A DNA stretch of 64,000 bases from SLRI01 sp964576715 (GCA_964576715.1 CAZNWE010000007.1:1-64000); one strand, 5' to 3'; counted from the first letter of the stretch, positions 1 to 10,056 are shown. A program made the numbers and translations. Notes: generated by a model not told the origin, from the sequence alone.

Positions 1-495
1 AGCCTGATGGGGGCGGTGCGCACCTCCTGCATGATCGCCTTCATCCTCATGGGGGCGGCTTTTCTCTCCCTTTCGATGGGCTTCACCGGCCTGCCCCGGG
101 CCCTGGCCGAATGGATCGCCCATCTCGAGCTCTCGCCCTTGATGCTGATCGCGGCCTTGACCGTCTTCTACATCATCATCGGCTGCTTTCTCGATGGCAT
201 CAGTGCGGTCGTGCTCACCATGGCCGTGGTCGAACCCATGGTGCGGCTCGCCGGCATCGACATGATCTGGTTCGGCATCTTCGTGGTCGTCGTCGTCGAG
301 ATGGCGCAGATCACCCCGCCCGTCGGCTTCAACCTCTTCGTCATGCAGGGCATCACCGGCCACGACATCTTTTACGTGGCGCGCACGGCCCTGCCCTTCT
401 TTCTTCTGTTGCTGTTGATGGTCGTGCTGCTGGTCGCCTTTCCTGGTCTGGCGACCTGGCTGCCCGAGCAGATGGCGCAGACACCGCGCGTCTGA
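1..495 (+). CDS. TRAP transporter large permease (DctM family), C-terminal part
   Basis: The reading frame is open from the first base, so the start lies outside the window. The visible 164 residues are very hydrophobic, with four to five membrane segments, and contain the DctM-type stretch EMAQITPPVGFNLFVMQGIT followed by a last membrane helix near the C terminus. In TRAP systems this subunit carries substrate across the inner membrane using a sodium or proton gradient, fed by a periplasmic binding protein (DctP) and helped by a small DctQ subunit. Those partners would lie upstream and cannot be seen, so the substrate is unknown. Full-length relatives have about 430 residues, so roughly the last third is present. 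Confidence 0.9.
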   Translation, partial: SLMGAVRTSCMIAFILMGAAFLSLSMGFTGLPRALAEWIAHLELSPLMLIAALTVFYIIIGCFLDGISAVVLTMAVVEPMVRLAGIDMIWFGIFVVVVVEMAQITPPVGFNLFVMQGITGHDIFYVARTALPFFLLLLLMVVLLVAFPGLATWLPEQMAQTPRV

Positions 496-593
496 GCCGG
501 AAGGCTTCATTGCGCGCGGCTTCGCGTCGGGTCCCGGCACTGCCGAGCTGTGGGCACCTTGCCTGACGGCGGCCGGGGCGCCACCTTCCCGCC

Positions 594-1493
594 ATGAGTG
601 ATACACCACGGTTCGTCGATCGTGCACGTCACCGGCAACGCCGCCGGCGCTTTGCGGGCGGACCCGTTTTTTTGCGGCGGGCGATCGAGGCGCGGCTCCT
701 GGATCGGCTCGACGATGTTCGCCGGCCGCTGGGGCGGGTGCTGGTGCTCGGCGCACAGGACGGCGACTTGGCTCACGCCTTGCGGCAGCGCCCTGGGGTG
801 ACGCAGGTGGTCACGGCCGACGAGCTCGTCTGGCCCTCGGGGGCCGGGCCGTCGGTGGTCATCGACGAGGAGTGCCTGCCCTTCGGCCCCGGGCAGTTCG
901 ACAGCGTGCTGAGTGCCATGAGCCTGCACTGGGTCAACGACCTGCCTGGGTTGCTGGTCCAGATCCGCGAGGCGCTCACTGCCGACGGGCTCTTTCTCGC
1001 AGTCTTTCCGGGCGCCGAGACGCTGACCGAGCTGCGCACCTGCCTGCTGACCGCCGAGCTCGAGCTCAGGGGCGGTGCCGGCCTCCGCCTTCTGCCGATG
1101 GTCGACGTCAAGGACGGTGGGGCGCTGTTACAGCGGGCCGGTCTTGCCTTGCCGGTCGCCGACGTCGAGCGGCTGACGGTCCGTTACGCCGAGCCGTTGC
1201 GGCTGCTGTTGGAACTTCGCAGCATGGGCGAATCACAGACTCTGGTCGACGGTGCGCGCGCCCCGCTGACGCGAGCGGTGCTGGCACGCGTTGCCGAACT
1301 CTACCGCCAGCGCTACGCCGATCCGGACGGCAAGGTCAGGGCGAGCTTCGATCTTTTGACCCTCACCGGCTGGAAGCCGCATGCCAGCCAGCCGCGGCCG
1401 GCGCGGCGCGGCAGCGGCGAGATCAGTCTGGCCAAGGCCCTGGGCGTTCCGGTTGAAGTGATCCAGGGCAAGCCGGCCCGCCGGCCGGAGTGA
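594..1493 (+). CDS. SAM-dependent methyltransferase-like protein (BioC/NDUFAF5 type)
   Basis: A 299-residue soluble protein with the layout of the class I methyltransferase relatives of BioC and mitochondrial NDUFAF5. An arginine-rich start is followed by a SAM-binding core around VLVLGAQDGDLA (residues about 49-60), the block SAMSLHWVNDLPGLLVQIRE (about 106-125) and FLAVFPGAETLTELRTCL. The SAM loop reads GAQDGD rather than the usual GxGxG, a deviation shared by some members of this group. Eukaryotic NDUFAF5 works in complex I assembly, but the substrate of the bacterial proteins is not settled, so I leave the reaction open. It stands alone between the TRAP gene and the convergent cyclase gene. 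Confidence 0.75.
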   Translation: MSDTPRFVDRARHRQRRRRFAGGPVFLRRAIEARLLDRLDDVRRPLGRVLVLGAQDGDLAHALRQRPGVTQVVTADELVWPSGAGPSVVIDEECLPFGPGQFDSVLSAMSLHWVNDLPGLLVQIREALTADGLFLAVFPGAETLTELRTCLLTAELELRGGAGLRLLPMVDVKDGGALLQRAGLALPVADVERLTVRYAEPLRLLLELRSMGESQTLVDGARAPLTRAVLARVAELYRQRYADPDGKVRASFDLLTLTGWKPHASQPRPARRGSGEISLAKALGVPVEVIQGKPARRPE

Positions 1494-1516
1494 CGGGCTG
1501 ACATCCTGCCGCCTGC

Positions 1517-2416
1517 TCAGTCGACCATCAGCAGCTTGGCCTCGCCGTGGCGCGAGGCGGCCGACGGCGGCACCACGCTCGGTATCACGCGATCACGGCC
1601 CGCACGCTTGGCGGCGTAGAGTGCCTGGTCGGCGCGGGCCATCAGTGCCTCGAGCGTCGCGTCGTCACCCTGCAGCGAGGCGACGCCGATACTGACGCTC
1701 AAACCCGGCCGGCCGCTGTCCTCGCGTACCGCCGCCAGAATGCGCTCGGCGCCGGCCCTTGCAGCCTCGGGTTGGGTCAGCGGCATCAGGACGACGAACT
1801 CGTCACCGCCAAGCCGGGCCGCGAGGTCGCTGGCGCGCAGATTGGCCCGGAGGATGGCGGCGAGCGTGACGAGCGCGTTGTCGCCGGCGAGATGTCCACG
1901 CCGGTCGTTGATGTCCTTCAAGCGATCGAGATCGATGATGGCAAAGCTGCACCACTGGGCGTAGCGGCGGGCGATGGCCGTGGCCTCGCGGCCGCGCTCC
2001 AGGAAATGCCGCCGGTTGCTGAGCCCGGTAAGTTCGTCGGTCGTGGCCAGCTGGCGCTGCTGCTGCTCGGCGACGAGCCGTCGATTGATCTCGGCGATCA
2101 GCTTGGCGTGGGTACGGCCGAGCTGCTCGACCAGCTTGAAGGCGATGGCGAGACAGGGTGCTGCCAGCGCACAAATCACGACTGCCACCAGCATGAGTTG
2201 TATCTGGTGCGGCCCGATCAGCGCCTCGATGGTCGCGACGACGCCCAGGCCCAGCACCATGACGCCGACGGCAAAGATCAGTGTGGCAATGCCCCAACCG
2301 CAGCGTTCTACCAGCCCGGACAGCGAGGCCGTCAGTCGGCCGAGCAAAGACATCGTTGCCGGCTCAGCTGAGCCAACCGGCGCCCGGTCGATCGGAAATC
2401 TCGGCGATCCAACCAT
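1517..2416 (-). CDS. Membrane-anchored diguanylate cyclase (GGDEF)
   Basis: A 299-residue protein with two N-terminal membrane helices (residues about 30-55 and 65-90), a short coiled segment, and a complete GGDEF domain. The catalytic motif is intact (RLGGDEF, with GGDEF at about 203-207). An RASD sequence five residues before it matches the RxxD inhibitory site that binds c-di-GMP, so the enzyme should make c-di-GMP from two GTP and be subject to product inhibition. There is no recognisable sensor domain beyond the membrane hairpin. I chose the ATG at 2416; a GTG at 2434 and an ATG at 2353 are alternatives, and all keep the membrane helices. It lies downstream of the pmtA-like gene on the same strand. 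Confidence 0.88.
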   Translation of the reverse strand: MVGSPRFPIDRAPVGSAEPATMSLLGRLTASLSGLVERCGWGIATLIFAVGVMVLGLGVVATIEALIGPHQIQLMLVAVVICALAAPCLAIAFKLVEQLGRTHAKLIAEINRRLVAEQQQRQLATTDELTGLSNRRHFLERGREATAIARRYAQWCSFAIIDLDRLKDINDRRGHLAGDNALVTLAAILRANLRASDLAARLGGDEFVVLMPLTQPEAARAGAERILAAVREDSGRPGLSVSIGVASLQGDDATLEALMARADQALYAAKRAGRDRVIPSVVPPSAASRHGEAKLLMVD

Positions 2417-2533
2417 CACGCCGCCATACTCCACCCAATAGGTTGTCCCTGTGTGCGGACAACTCTACTATTCGGCGAAAAATTGGCAAGAGCATGTGTT
2501 GCAAAAAAGTGGGCGTGACGTGACAGCGGCTGG

Positions 2534-3112
2534 TCAGGAGCGGCGGCGATATCGCCAGACGGCTGCCGGCGGGACGTTGCGGAGCACATAGCGCGCCAGC
2601 GACGCTTCAAGATTGAAGTCCTTGACCGGAACCGGCGCCAGCGGCGAATAGGTGTATTGCAGCATGAAATGGCCAGGCGGCATTACCTTGAATGCTTGGT
2701 CGACGATGGCCCGCTTGAAGGCGAGCGGCATTCGTACCATCGGCAGGCCGGAGATGACGGTCGACACCCGCTCGATCGGCAGCCGCGCGACGATCTCGTC
2801 GAGCCGGGTGGCATCCCCCTGCACGACCGTCACCTCCGGGTAGCGGCCGGCGAGATAGGTGTAGAGATTGGTCTCCAGCTCGACCACCACGAGGTTCGCT
2901 GCCGGAATGCCGCGCTCCAGCAAACCCTGGGTGATCGCCCCGGTCCCACCGCCGAGCTCGACGACGTGCGATCCGGGCTGCCACGCGACCGCCTCGGCCA
3001 GGGCGCGAGCCAGATGCGTCGAGGACGGGATGATCGAACCCATCGACTTCGGCGAACGCAGCCAGTGCCTGAAAAAGACTTGGCTCTCCGTGGCGGTGTG
3101 GGGCTGCGACAT
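2534..3112 (-). CDS. Phospholipid N-methyltransferase-like protein (PmtA family)
   Basis: A 192-residue soluble methyltransferase. The N-terminal segment SPKSMGSIIPSSTHLARALAE followed by the SAM loop VELGGGTGAIT (residues 51-61) and the GLPMVRMP block is the pattern of bacterial phospholipid and rRNA-adenine-dimethylase-like methyltransferases such as rhizobial PmtA. PmtA methylates phosphatidylethanolamine stepwise toward phosphatidylcholine at the inner membrane. The family match is good, but the final product cannot be read from sequence. A Shine-Dalgarno GAGG lies 7 bases before the ATG. It follows the NAD-GDH gene on the same strand after about 130 bp. Confidence 0.78.
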   Translation of the reverse strand: MSQPHTATESQVFFRHWLRSPKSMGSIIPSSTHLARALAEAVAWQPGSHVVELGGGTGAITQGLLERGIPAANLVVVELETNLYTYLAGRYPEVTVVQGDATRLDEIVARLPIERVSTVISGLPMVRMPLAFKRAIVDQAFKVMPPGHFMLQYTYSPLAPVPVKDFNLEASLARYVLRNVPPAAVWRYRRRS

Positions 3113-3241
3113 GAGCGTTTCCTCGTCCCGCAGGCGCGGGTTATTCGGGCTGTGTGGGATGGACGCGGCGGCTCGTCGCTAACTTGGCGACACTGTCAAA
3201 TTCGACCGTTCCAAGGCAACTTGATGGATGTAGGTATCGCG

Positions 3242-6200
3242 TCACGCGGCGGCAAGCACGACGTTGCGCAGCAGCTTGCCGGCACTGTTGACCACCACAC
3301 TGAGCATCGCGAGGTCGGGCTCGCTGCTGCTCTCGATCTCCGCCATCAGCTCGCGATAGCGCTCGAGCCCGCCGAGATTGTCGCCGAGCCAGCCGTCGAT
3401 CCGGGTTGCCGCCTCCTCGGGCGAGGCCGCGCGGATGCCGGCATTCCAGGCGGCGATGGTCAGTGCCCGCAGCGCCATGGCGAGTTCGTCCTCGAGACCG
3501 CTCAACGCCATGCGGTCCCAGCGGCTGCGGATCGGCGCCCGCAGCAGGCGACCGCGCAGCCAGCTTAGCTCCAGACCCTCGTCGAGCGCGAAGTACAGCC
3601 GCGCCACCGGCAACGGATCGAGGCCGTCGCCGGGCCCACTCTCGTCGGTGTCATCGAGCGCCGAAAGCGCTGACGCAGGGTCGCCGGACGCCGGCTCGGA
3701 AGCGAGTTCCAGCACCGCATCCGGCAAAGCCGAAGCCGCGCGCTCGAGCTCACGCGCCACGGTGACAATGTCGCAGGCAGCCAGCAGATGGGGCAGGGCC
3801 GCCACCCGTTGCGCCACGTCGTGATCGACGCCGGCCTCGACATGGGCGGCCGTGGTAGCGGCCAGGACCCGTGCCTGGTTCGGCGACAGGGTCTTCGCCA
3901 AGGCCGCTTGCAGCCGCGCGATGGCCGGCGCAAAGGCGACCACGGTCTTGCCGATCCGCATCGGCCGCGGCGTGTGCGCCAGGAACCAGCGCGTGCCACG
4001 CGCCAGCGTCTCCCGAGCAGCGTTCAGCATCTCGATCTGCAGGGTCGCCGGCACGCTAAGCGGCAGCTCGGCGATCGCCGCCCAAAGCGGCAATAGTGCG
4101 AAGGCGTCGCGGGTGATCACGTAGCCGAGGCAGATATCGCCGAGGCCGGCTCCGGTCTCGTCCTCGAGCTCGGTGGTGAAGACGTCGAGGCCGCGATTGA
4201 CGACACTGTTGGCAAGCCAGGTGGCGATGATCTCGCGGCGCAGCCGATGCCGGGCGATATCCTCCGGAAAGCGCCGGCGCAGCTGCCGCGGGAAGTACTT
4301 GGCGAGATCGGCCGCAAAATAGGGACGGTCGGGCAAATCGGTGGCGAGCAGGTCGGTGTAGAGCGTCATCTTCGCATAGGCCAGGAGCACCGCCGCTTCC
4401 GGCCGGGTCAGGCCGCGGCCGCCGCGTCGCCGCTCGGCCAGGATGGCGTCGTCGGGCAGCTCCTCGATCTCGCGGTCCAGCCGGCCGGCCTGCTCGAGCT
4501 TGCGCATCAGCCGCGACTGCGCCTCGACGATCTCGGCGGACCGCGCCTCGACCAGGCTGAGTGCGAGGTTCTGCAGGGTGTTGTTGCGCAGGCACAAGGC
4601 CGCGACCTCGTCGGTCATCTCGGCCAGGAGCTCGTCGCGCTGTTTCATGGTGAGGTCGCCCGCGGCCACCACCTCACCCATGAGAATCTTGATATTGACC
4701 TCGTGGTCGGAGCAATCGACGCCGGCCGAATTGTCGATGAAATCGGTATTCAGGCGGACGCCGTTCAGGCTCGCCTCGATCCGGGCCCCTTGGGTCATGC
4801 CGAGATTGCCGCCTTCGGCGAGCACCCGGCAGCGCAGCTCGCTCGCGTCGATGCGCAAGCCGTCGTTGGCCCGGTCCTGGGCGTCGTGGTGTGTCTCGTG
4901 ACTAGCCTTGATGTAGGTGCCGATGCCGCCGTTCCACCAGAGGTCGACCGGGGCCTTGAGGATGGCGTTGATCAGCTCGATCGGCGCCCAGGTGTCGCGG
5001 TCGAGGCCGAGTGCCGCCTTGACCTCGGGGGAGACGGTGATCGATTTGGCGCGACGGGAGACGATCTGCCCGCCCGCGCTCAGCACCGCCCGGTCGTAGT
5101 CCTGCCAGCTCGAGCGGGGCAGGGCGAACAGGCGCCGACGCTCGTCGAACGAGGCGGCCGGGTCGGGATCGGGGTCGAGCAGGATGTCGCGATGGTCGAA
5201 GGCGGCGAGGAGCTTGATCCGGTTCGACAGCAGCATCCCGTTGCCGAAGACGTCGCCCGACATGTCGCCGATGCCGATGACGGTGAACGCGTCCACCGCC
5301 GGGTCCATGCCGAGCTCGCGGAAATGCCGCTTGACCGATTCCCAGGCCCCCTTGGCGGTGATCCCCATGCCCTTGTGGTCGTAGCCGGCCGAGCCGCCCG
5401 AGGCGAAGGCGTCGTCGAGCCAGAAGCCGTACAACCGGCTGACCTCGTTGGCGATGTCGGAGAAGGTGGCCGTGCCCTTGTCGGCGGCCACAACCAGATA
5501 CGGGTCGTCGTCGTCGTAGCGGACGACTTCCCTGGGCGGCACCACCGCGCCCTGCACCTGGTTGTCGGTGATGTCCAAAAGACCAGAGAGGAACAGCCGG
5601 TAGCAGCGGATCGCCTCGTCGACCAGCACCTGCCGGTCGGCAGTGTCGGGCGGGCGCTTGACGAAAAAGCCGCCCTTGGCACCGACCGGCACGATCACGC
5701 CGTTCTTGACCATTTGCGCCTTCATCAGGCCGAGCACCTCGGTGCGGAAATCCTCGCGCCTGTCGGACCAACGCAAGCCACCGCGGGCCACCTTGCCGCC
5801 GCGGAGATGCACACCCTCGACCGCGGGCGAGTAGACGAAGATTTCGAAGGCCGGCCGCGGCAGCGGCATGTTGGGCACGCGAGCCGGGTCGACCTTGAAG
5901 GACAGATAGGGCTTCGGTCGACCCTCGGCATCGTGCTGGAAGGCGTTGGTCCGCAGCGTCGCCTTCATCAGCCCCAGATAGCGGCGAAGGATGCGGTCCT
6001 CGTCCAGGATGGCGACCGCCTCGAGGCCCTCCTCGATGCGCTTCTCGAGGGCTGCGGTGGCGGCCTCCCGATCGCCGGCGAAGGCCGGGTCGAACCGGGT
6101 GTTGAACAGCGCCACGAGGTCGGCGGCGAGGCCGGTGTTCGAGGTGAAGGTGGCCTCGATGTACCGCTGGCTGAACGGCGAGCCGAGCTGCAGGATGTAC

Positions 6201-8230
6201 TTGCAATAGGCCCTGAGCACGGTGATGTCGTTGGCGCGGAGCCCAGCGGCGAGCACCAGCCGATTGAAGCCGTCGTTCTCCACCGCCCCCGACCAGTTCC
6301 GCTCGAAAGCGTCTTGGAACGACTCGCGGATCGCATCGACCTCGACCGCGTGCCCGTTGGTGATTTGCATGGCGAAATCATGCATCGCGAAGATCGCCCG
6401 GCTGCCCGTCTTGATGCGGTGCGGCTCCTCGTAGAGGATCTTGAGACCCATGTTCTCGAGGATCGGCAAGGCGTCGGAGAGATAGAGCGGCAGGTCCGGC
6501 CGGATCAGCTTGAAGCGGAGGATTTCCGGGCGGTCCTCGAGCTTGCGGTAGAGGCTCATGCCGAGCGCCTGCTTGCCCTGGCGCTGCAACCGATCCATCA
6601 GATAGGTGTCGGGGACCGCCGCCCTGGCGGCCACCCGCTCCTGGTAGCCGGCGGGAAAGGCTTGGCCAAACTCGCGAAACAGCCGGTTGCCCTCCTCCTC
6701 CCCGGCGGTCTCGATCAGCGCCTTGTGCAGCCGGTCCGACCAGCTCTGCGCCAGCTCGGTGATCTCGGTCTCGAGCAACTCGATGTCGACATCGGACGGA
6801 AGGCCATTCGGGGTTCGCACGATGACCAGGATCCGGGCGAGCAGCGATTCCGAGACTTGCGCCTGAAACTCGCTGTCACTGCCGGCGAAGGCCTCGGTCA
6901 ATAGCCCCTGCAGGCGCTCGCGCATCGCGGTGTTGTAGCGCTCGCGCGGGATGTAGATCAGACAGGAGACGAAGCGCTCGAAGGCATCCTTGCGCAGGAA
7001 CAGCCGGATATGCTGGCGATCCTGAAGGTGGAGGATCTGCGTCGTGATCTGAAAGAGGGTCTCCTCGTCCGCCTGGAACAGCTCGTCGCGCGGGTAGGTC
7101 TCGAGAATGTTGACCAGGGCCTTGCCGGTATGGCTCGCCGGCGGATGGCCGGCCCGGTCGACGATCGCATTGAACTTGCGGCGCAGCAGTGGGATCGAGC
7201 GCGGGCTGCGGTTGTAGGCCGCCGAGGTGAAGAGACCCATGATGCGGTGCTCGCCAATCACGCGGCCGTCCGCCGCGTAGCGCTTGACGCCGATGAAATC
7301 GAGGTAGGTCGCGCGGTGCACCGTGCTTCTGGTGTTGGCTTTGGTGACGGCAATCGCCGGCAACGACTCGATCGCCCGCAAGCGCGCGGCACGCGGCATC
7401 GCCATGAAGCTCTTGGACGGAGCACCGTCCTCAGCGGTGCGGAGGATGCCGAGGCCGCTGTTCTCGATGCGGCGCAGCATGATGTCGTCGCCCTCGCCTT
7501 CGAGCGCATAAGCGGCAAAGCCGAGAAAAGTGAAATGATCGTCGACCAGCCATTCGAGGAAGGCCTTGATCTCGGCGAACTCGTCGGCGCCGAGACGGTC
7601 CTTCGCCGGCTCGAGGTCGGCGATCACCGTCGCCACCTTGTCGCGCATCGCCAGCCAGTCCTCGACCGCTCGACGCACATCAAAAAGGATCCGAACGAGA
7701 TCGCGCTCCAGCCCCTCGAGCACTTCAGGGTCGCTCTGCCGATCGATCTCGAAATGCATGAAGCTCTCGGGCCGGGCGCCCGGCGCCGCCTCGCGGCGCG
7801 TGCTGACACCGGTCAGCTGCCCGCCGGCATCACGGCTGACCGCGAAGATCGGGTGAATGGCGAGGTGGATGCCGAAGCCGTGCCGATTGAGTTCCATGGC
7901 GACGCTGTCGACGAGAAACGGCATGTCGTCGTTGACGATCTCGACCACGGTGTGCGTCGACTGCCAGCCGTGCTGCTGCAGATGCGGGTTGTAGACTCGC
8001 ACCTTGGCGGTGCCCGGCTGACGGGTCTCGGCGAAGCGGAGATGGGCGAGTGCCGTGCCGTAGAGATCGGGTATTTCTCGGGAGGCGACGTCGTCAGGGG
8101 CCACATCGCGAAAATAGCGACGGGCGAAAGCGGCGGCGCGCGCCGCCTCGTCATCCTCCAGCCGGCCGTCGATCTCGGCCACGACCGCGTCGATCAACTC
8201 CCGCTTTTGCTCTTGGGCTCGCCATAGCAT
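3242..8230 (-). CDS. gdhB: NAD-specific glutamate dehydrogenase, large (180-kDa class)
   Basis: A 1662-residue protein, the normal length of the L-GDH180 class that catalyses reversible oxidative deamination of glutamate to 2-oxoglutarate and ammonia with NAD. The central third is the catalytic dehydrogenase: VGAKGGFFVKRPP places the conserved lysine near residue 852, followed by GYDHKGMGITAKGAWESVK and the nucleotide-binding GIGDMSGDVFGNGMLLS. The long N-terminal region carries ACT-like regulatory parts and the C-terminal region is the family's helical domain. A GGGAG ribosome site sits about 9 bases before the ATG. The gene is intact and monocistronic or leads the pmtA-like and cyclase genes. 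The family acts mainly in glutamate catabolism, often under allosteric control. Confidence 0.96.
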   Translation of the reverse strand: MLWRAQEQKRELIDAVVAEIDGRLEDDEAARAAAFARRYFRDVAPDDVASREIPDLYGTALAHLRFAETRQPGTAKVRVYNPHLQQHGWQSTHTVVEIVNDDMPFLVDSVAMELNRHGFGIHLAIHPIFAVSRDAGGQLTGVSTRREAAPGARPESFMHFEIDRQSDPEVLEGLERDLVRILFDVRRAVEDWLAMRDKVATVIADLEPAKDRLGADEFAEIKAFLEWLVDDHFTFLGFAAYALEGEGDDIMLRRIENSGLGILRTAEDGAPSKSFMAMPRAARLRAIESLPAIAVTKANTRSTVHRATYLDFIGVKRYAADGRVIGEHRIMGLFTSAAYNRSPRSIPLLRRKFNAIVDRAGHPPASHTGKALVNILETYPRDELFQADEETLFQITTQILHLQDRQHIRLFLRKDAFERFVSCLIYIPRERYNTAMRERLQGLLTEAFAGSDSEFQAQVSESLLARILVIVRTPNGLPSDVDIELLETEITELAQSWSDRLHKALIETAGEEEGNRLFREFGQAFPAGYQERVAARAAVPDTYLMDRLQRQGKQALGMSLYRKLEDRPEILRFKLIRPDLPLYLSDALPILENMGLKILYEEPHRIKTGSRAIFAMHDFAMQITNGHAVEVDAIRESFQDAFERNWSGAVENDGFNRLVLAAGLRANDITVLRAYCKYILQLGSPFSQRYIEATFTSNTGLAADLVALFNTRFDPAFAGDREAATAALEKRIEEGLEAVAILDEDRILRRYLGLMKATLRTNAFQHDAEGRPKPYLSFKVDPARVPNMPLPRPAFEIFVYSPAVEGVHLRGGKVARGGLRWSDRREDFRTEVLGLMKAQMVKNGVIVPVGAKGGFFVKRPPDTADRQVLVDEAIRCYRLFLSGLLDITDNQVQGAVVPPREVVRYDDDDPYLVVAADKGTATFSDIANEVSRLYGFWLDDAFASGGSAGYDHKGMGITAKGAWESVKRHFRELGMDPAVDAFTVIGIGDMSGDVFGNGMLLSNRIKLLAAFDHRDILLDPDPDPAASFDERRRLFALPRSSWQDYDRAVLSAGGQIVSRRAKSITVSPEVKAALGLDRDTWAPIELINAILKAPVDLWWNGGIGTYIKASHETHHDAQDRANDGLRIDASELRCRVLAEGGNLGMTQGARIEASLNGVRLNTDFIDNSAGVDCSDHEVNIKILMGEVVAAGDLTMKQRDELLAEMTDEVAALCLRNNTLQNLALSLVEARSAEIVEAQSRLMRKLEQAGRLDREIEELPDDAILAERRRGGRGLTRPEAAVLLAYAKMTLYTDLLATDLPDRPYFAADLAKYFPRQLRRRFPEDIARHRLRREIIATWLANSVVNRGLDVFTTELEDETGAGLGDICLGYVITRDAFALLPLWAAIAELPLSVPATLQIEMLNAARETLARGTRWFLAHTPRPMRIGKTVVAFAPAIARLQAALAKTLSPNQARVLAATTAAHVEAGVDHDVAQRVAALPHLLAACDIVTVARELERAASALPDAVLELASEPASGDPASALSALDDTDESGPGDGLDPLPVARLYFALDEGLELSWLRGRLLRAPIRSRWDRMALSGLEDELAMALRALTIAAWNAGIRAASPEEAATRIDGWLGDNLGGLERYRELMAEIESSSEPDLAMLSVVVNSAGKLLRNVVLAAA

Positions 8231-8501
8231 CGCCTTGCTCTCCCTGCTTCAGCCCGCAGTCAACCACAGGCGTCGCCAGATAAGAAGAGCCAGTCCGTGA
8301 CAGCCTGACGACGCAGCGAAGCCCGCGGCGTGGCTGCCGGATCATCAACACGCAGAAAGCAGCAGAATTCGCGCGTCGCCGCGCGATCGGCGATGCGGAC
8401 CTTGACCGGCTCGGGCCGCTAGCTCAACAGCGTGCCGGCCTCGAGCGGCTCAAGTCGGATGAATGATCGGGAAGGGTCGGTCGGCCGGGAGCCGACCAGC
8501 G

Positions 8502-8777
8502 TCAGCCGTTGACGGCGTCGCGCAAGGTCTTGCCGGGCTTGAATTTAACGGCGTTGCTCGCGGCGATCTTGATGGTCTCGCCGGTCTGCGGGTTGCGACC
8601 GTCGCGGGCCGGGCGATGCACGGTCTCGAAGACCCCAAACCCGGCGATCGATACCTTCTCGCTCTTGGCGAGCGCGTCTTGAATGCTGGTGAGCACGGCC
8701 TGGACGGATTTCGCGGCACCGGCCTTGGTACTGCCGGTCGCATCAGCGACGGCCTGGTTCAACTCATCGAGGGTCAT
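8502..8777 (-). CDS. HU-family DNA-binding protein
   Basis: A 91-residue HU/IHF-family protein: helices at the N terminus (MTLDELNQAVADATGSTKAG), then the beta-arm region GFGVFETVHRPARDGRNPQTG with the arm-tip RNPQTG, and the C-terminal FKPGKTLRDAVN. It binds DNA without strong sequence preference, bends it, and compacts the nucleoid. I start at the ATG at 8777, because a GGGAG site lies seven bases upstream and the protein then begins where the family begins; a longer in-frame start at 8819 adds 14 unlikely residues. The family match separates it from IHF only weakly, but the arm and the single-copy context favour HU. Confidence 0.93.
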   Translation of the reverse strand: MTLDELNQAVADATGSTKAGAAKSVQAVLTSIQDALAKSEKVSIAGFGVFETVHRPARDGRNPQTGETIKIAASNAVKFKPGKTLRDAVNG

Positions 8778-9339
8778 CAACCCACTCCCTAGCCTATTCG
8801 AGTGCGACGCCTCTATCATGAAAGATTCCCGATGCGAATACCCGAAAACCGCTCATTCACTGGGTTTGCGCCTTTAGGGCCGGCTGTGATCACAAAACCA
8901 TAAGGCGATCCGGCAGGGCCGAGTTCTGTCTTTACGCGGCAAGCCGCAGGCGCGCGCGATCTTGCGCCCGTCACCAAGCGACCCCCGGACTGTCACACGC
9001 GGTAGCCTGTCCGGCCGCCCGAGGCCAGCGCCAGCGGCCAAAGTCCAGCGCCGTCTTGGAGTATTTCGGGAGCCATGCGGAGACCGCACAACAAGCAAAT
9101 AAAGGTTGTATTTTAAGCGAATCGAAATCAATTCCGGGTAGAAGAGGCTTTGAACATTTGGTAGAGTTGTCGGAGCTGATGAGCGAGGGTGTTAAGCGTT
9201 TGTTTACCAAGTTCCGATACGCTCCATCGACAGCGCGTCAGCCGATCGACCCGTCGACCGCAACACCCTGCACTGGCAAGCCACCCCTGCCCGGCCAGAA
9301 TAGTTGCGGTGTCACCACCCTCATGATGGAGTGGATTCA
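8778..9339. other. 562-bp intergenic region with a possible CtrA-like box
   Basis: This gap between divergent genes (HU and the TolQ-like operon) has no convincing coding frame. Its middle, about 9085-9210, is clearly richer in A and T than the surroundings and probably holds the promoter of the 9340 operon. At 9192-9206 the sequence is TTAA, seven bases, TTTA, one mismatch from the alphaproteobacterial CtrA consensus TTAA-N7-TTAA. A single 7-of-8 match in 64 kb may be chance. No tRNA or repeat was seen. Confidence 0.35.
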
Positions 9340-10056
9340 ATGGCTTCGATACTTTCGGATGGACCTGGACAGCCACCGGCGTCCGGTTTCCTGGCGCGCT
9401 GGCGTGCTGCGAGCTTGCCGCGCGACCTGGCCTTCGACTACCTCCTGCTGCTGCGCTTCGCGCTCTTCAACGCCTGCGCGGTCGCGGTGCTCGCCGTCGC
9501 CTGGCTGAACGGCCTGGTTGCAACGGTCCTCGTGGCGGACACGACGCATATCGTCGTCTTGATCACCGGGACCTTCGTCGTCGGCTTGGCACTTTGTGCC
9601 AGGCGGGTGTGGCAGACCAGTGTCGAGCTCAATGCCGTCAGAAGCGGCTTTCCCAAGCGGGGCAGCCGGGTCGCCGCCTATCTCGAGCAGACCGCCGGCA
9701 GCGACGGCCAAGGCCGCAGCAATCTCGCGGCCGCGCTGAAGCTCAAGCTCGCGAGCCGCATCGCCCCGATTCGCCATGCCGCCAATGCCCTCGTGCTGCT
9801 CGGCCTGATCGGCACGGTGCTCGGCTTCATCATCGCCCTTTCCGGTGTCGATCCCGACCTCGCCGGGGATATCAGTGCGGTGGGACCGATGGTCTCCAAA
9901 CTGATCGAGGGCATGGCCGTCGCTCTCTACACGACCCTGACCGGGGCGGTGTTGAGCATCTGGCTGATGATCAACTACCGGCTGCTGGAGGGTGGGGTGG
10001 TCAACCTGCTGACGCAGATCGTCGAGCGTGGCGAGGCCAGCCATGGGCGGCCTTGA
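9340..10056 (+). CDS. MotA/TolQ/ExbB-family proton-channel protein
   Basis: A 238-residue inner-membrane protein with four predicted helices: about 30-52, 58-80, 145-167 and 185-210. The last pair, ALVLLGLIGTVLGFIIALSG and GMAVALYTTLTGAVLSIWLM, has the spacing and the small-residue and threonine pattern of the TolQ/ExbB/MotA channel core, which uses proton flow to drive a partner in the envelope. I start at the ATG at 9340, preceded by GGAG at 8 bases, rather than a TTG at 9304. The gene overlaps the next one by 14 bp, so the two are surely co-translated. The usual tonB, tolA, tolB, pal or motB partners are absent. The partner is probably the 10043 protein. Confidence 0.82.
   Translation: MASILSDGPGQPPASGFLARWRAASLPRDLAFDYLLLLRFALFNACAVAVLAVAWLNGLVATVLVADTTHIVVLITGTFVVGLALCARRVWQTSVELNAVRSGFPKRGSRVAAYLEQTAGSDGQGRSNLAAALKLKLASRIAPIRHAANALVLLGLIGTVLGFIIALSGVDPDLAGDISAVGPMVSKLIEGMAVALYTTLTGAVLSIWLMINYRLLEGGVVNLLTQIVERGEASHGRP

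Noticed and set aside
8470..8501. A hairpin (GGTCGG and CCGACC) after the HU gene as a terminator
   Set aside because: The stem has only six pairs and is not followed by a run of T on the transcribed side.
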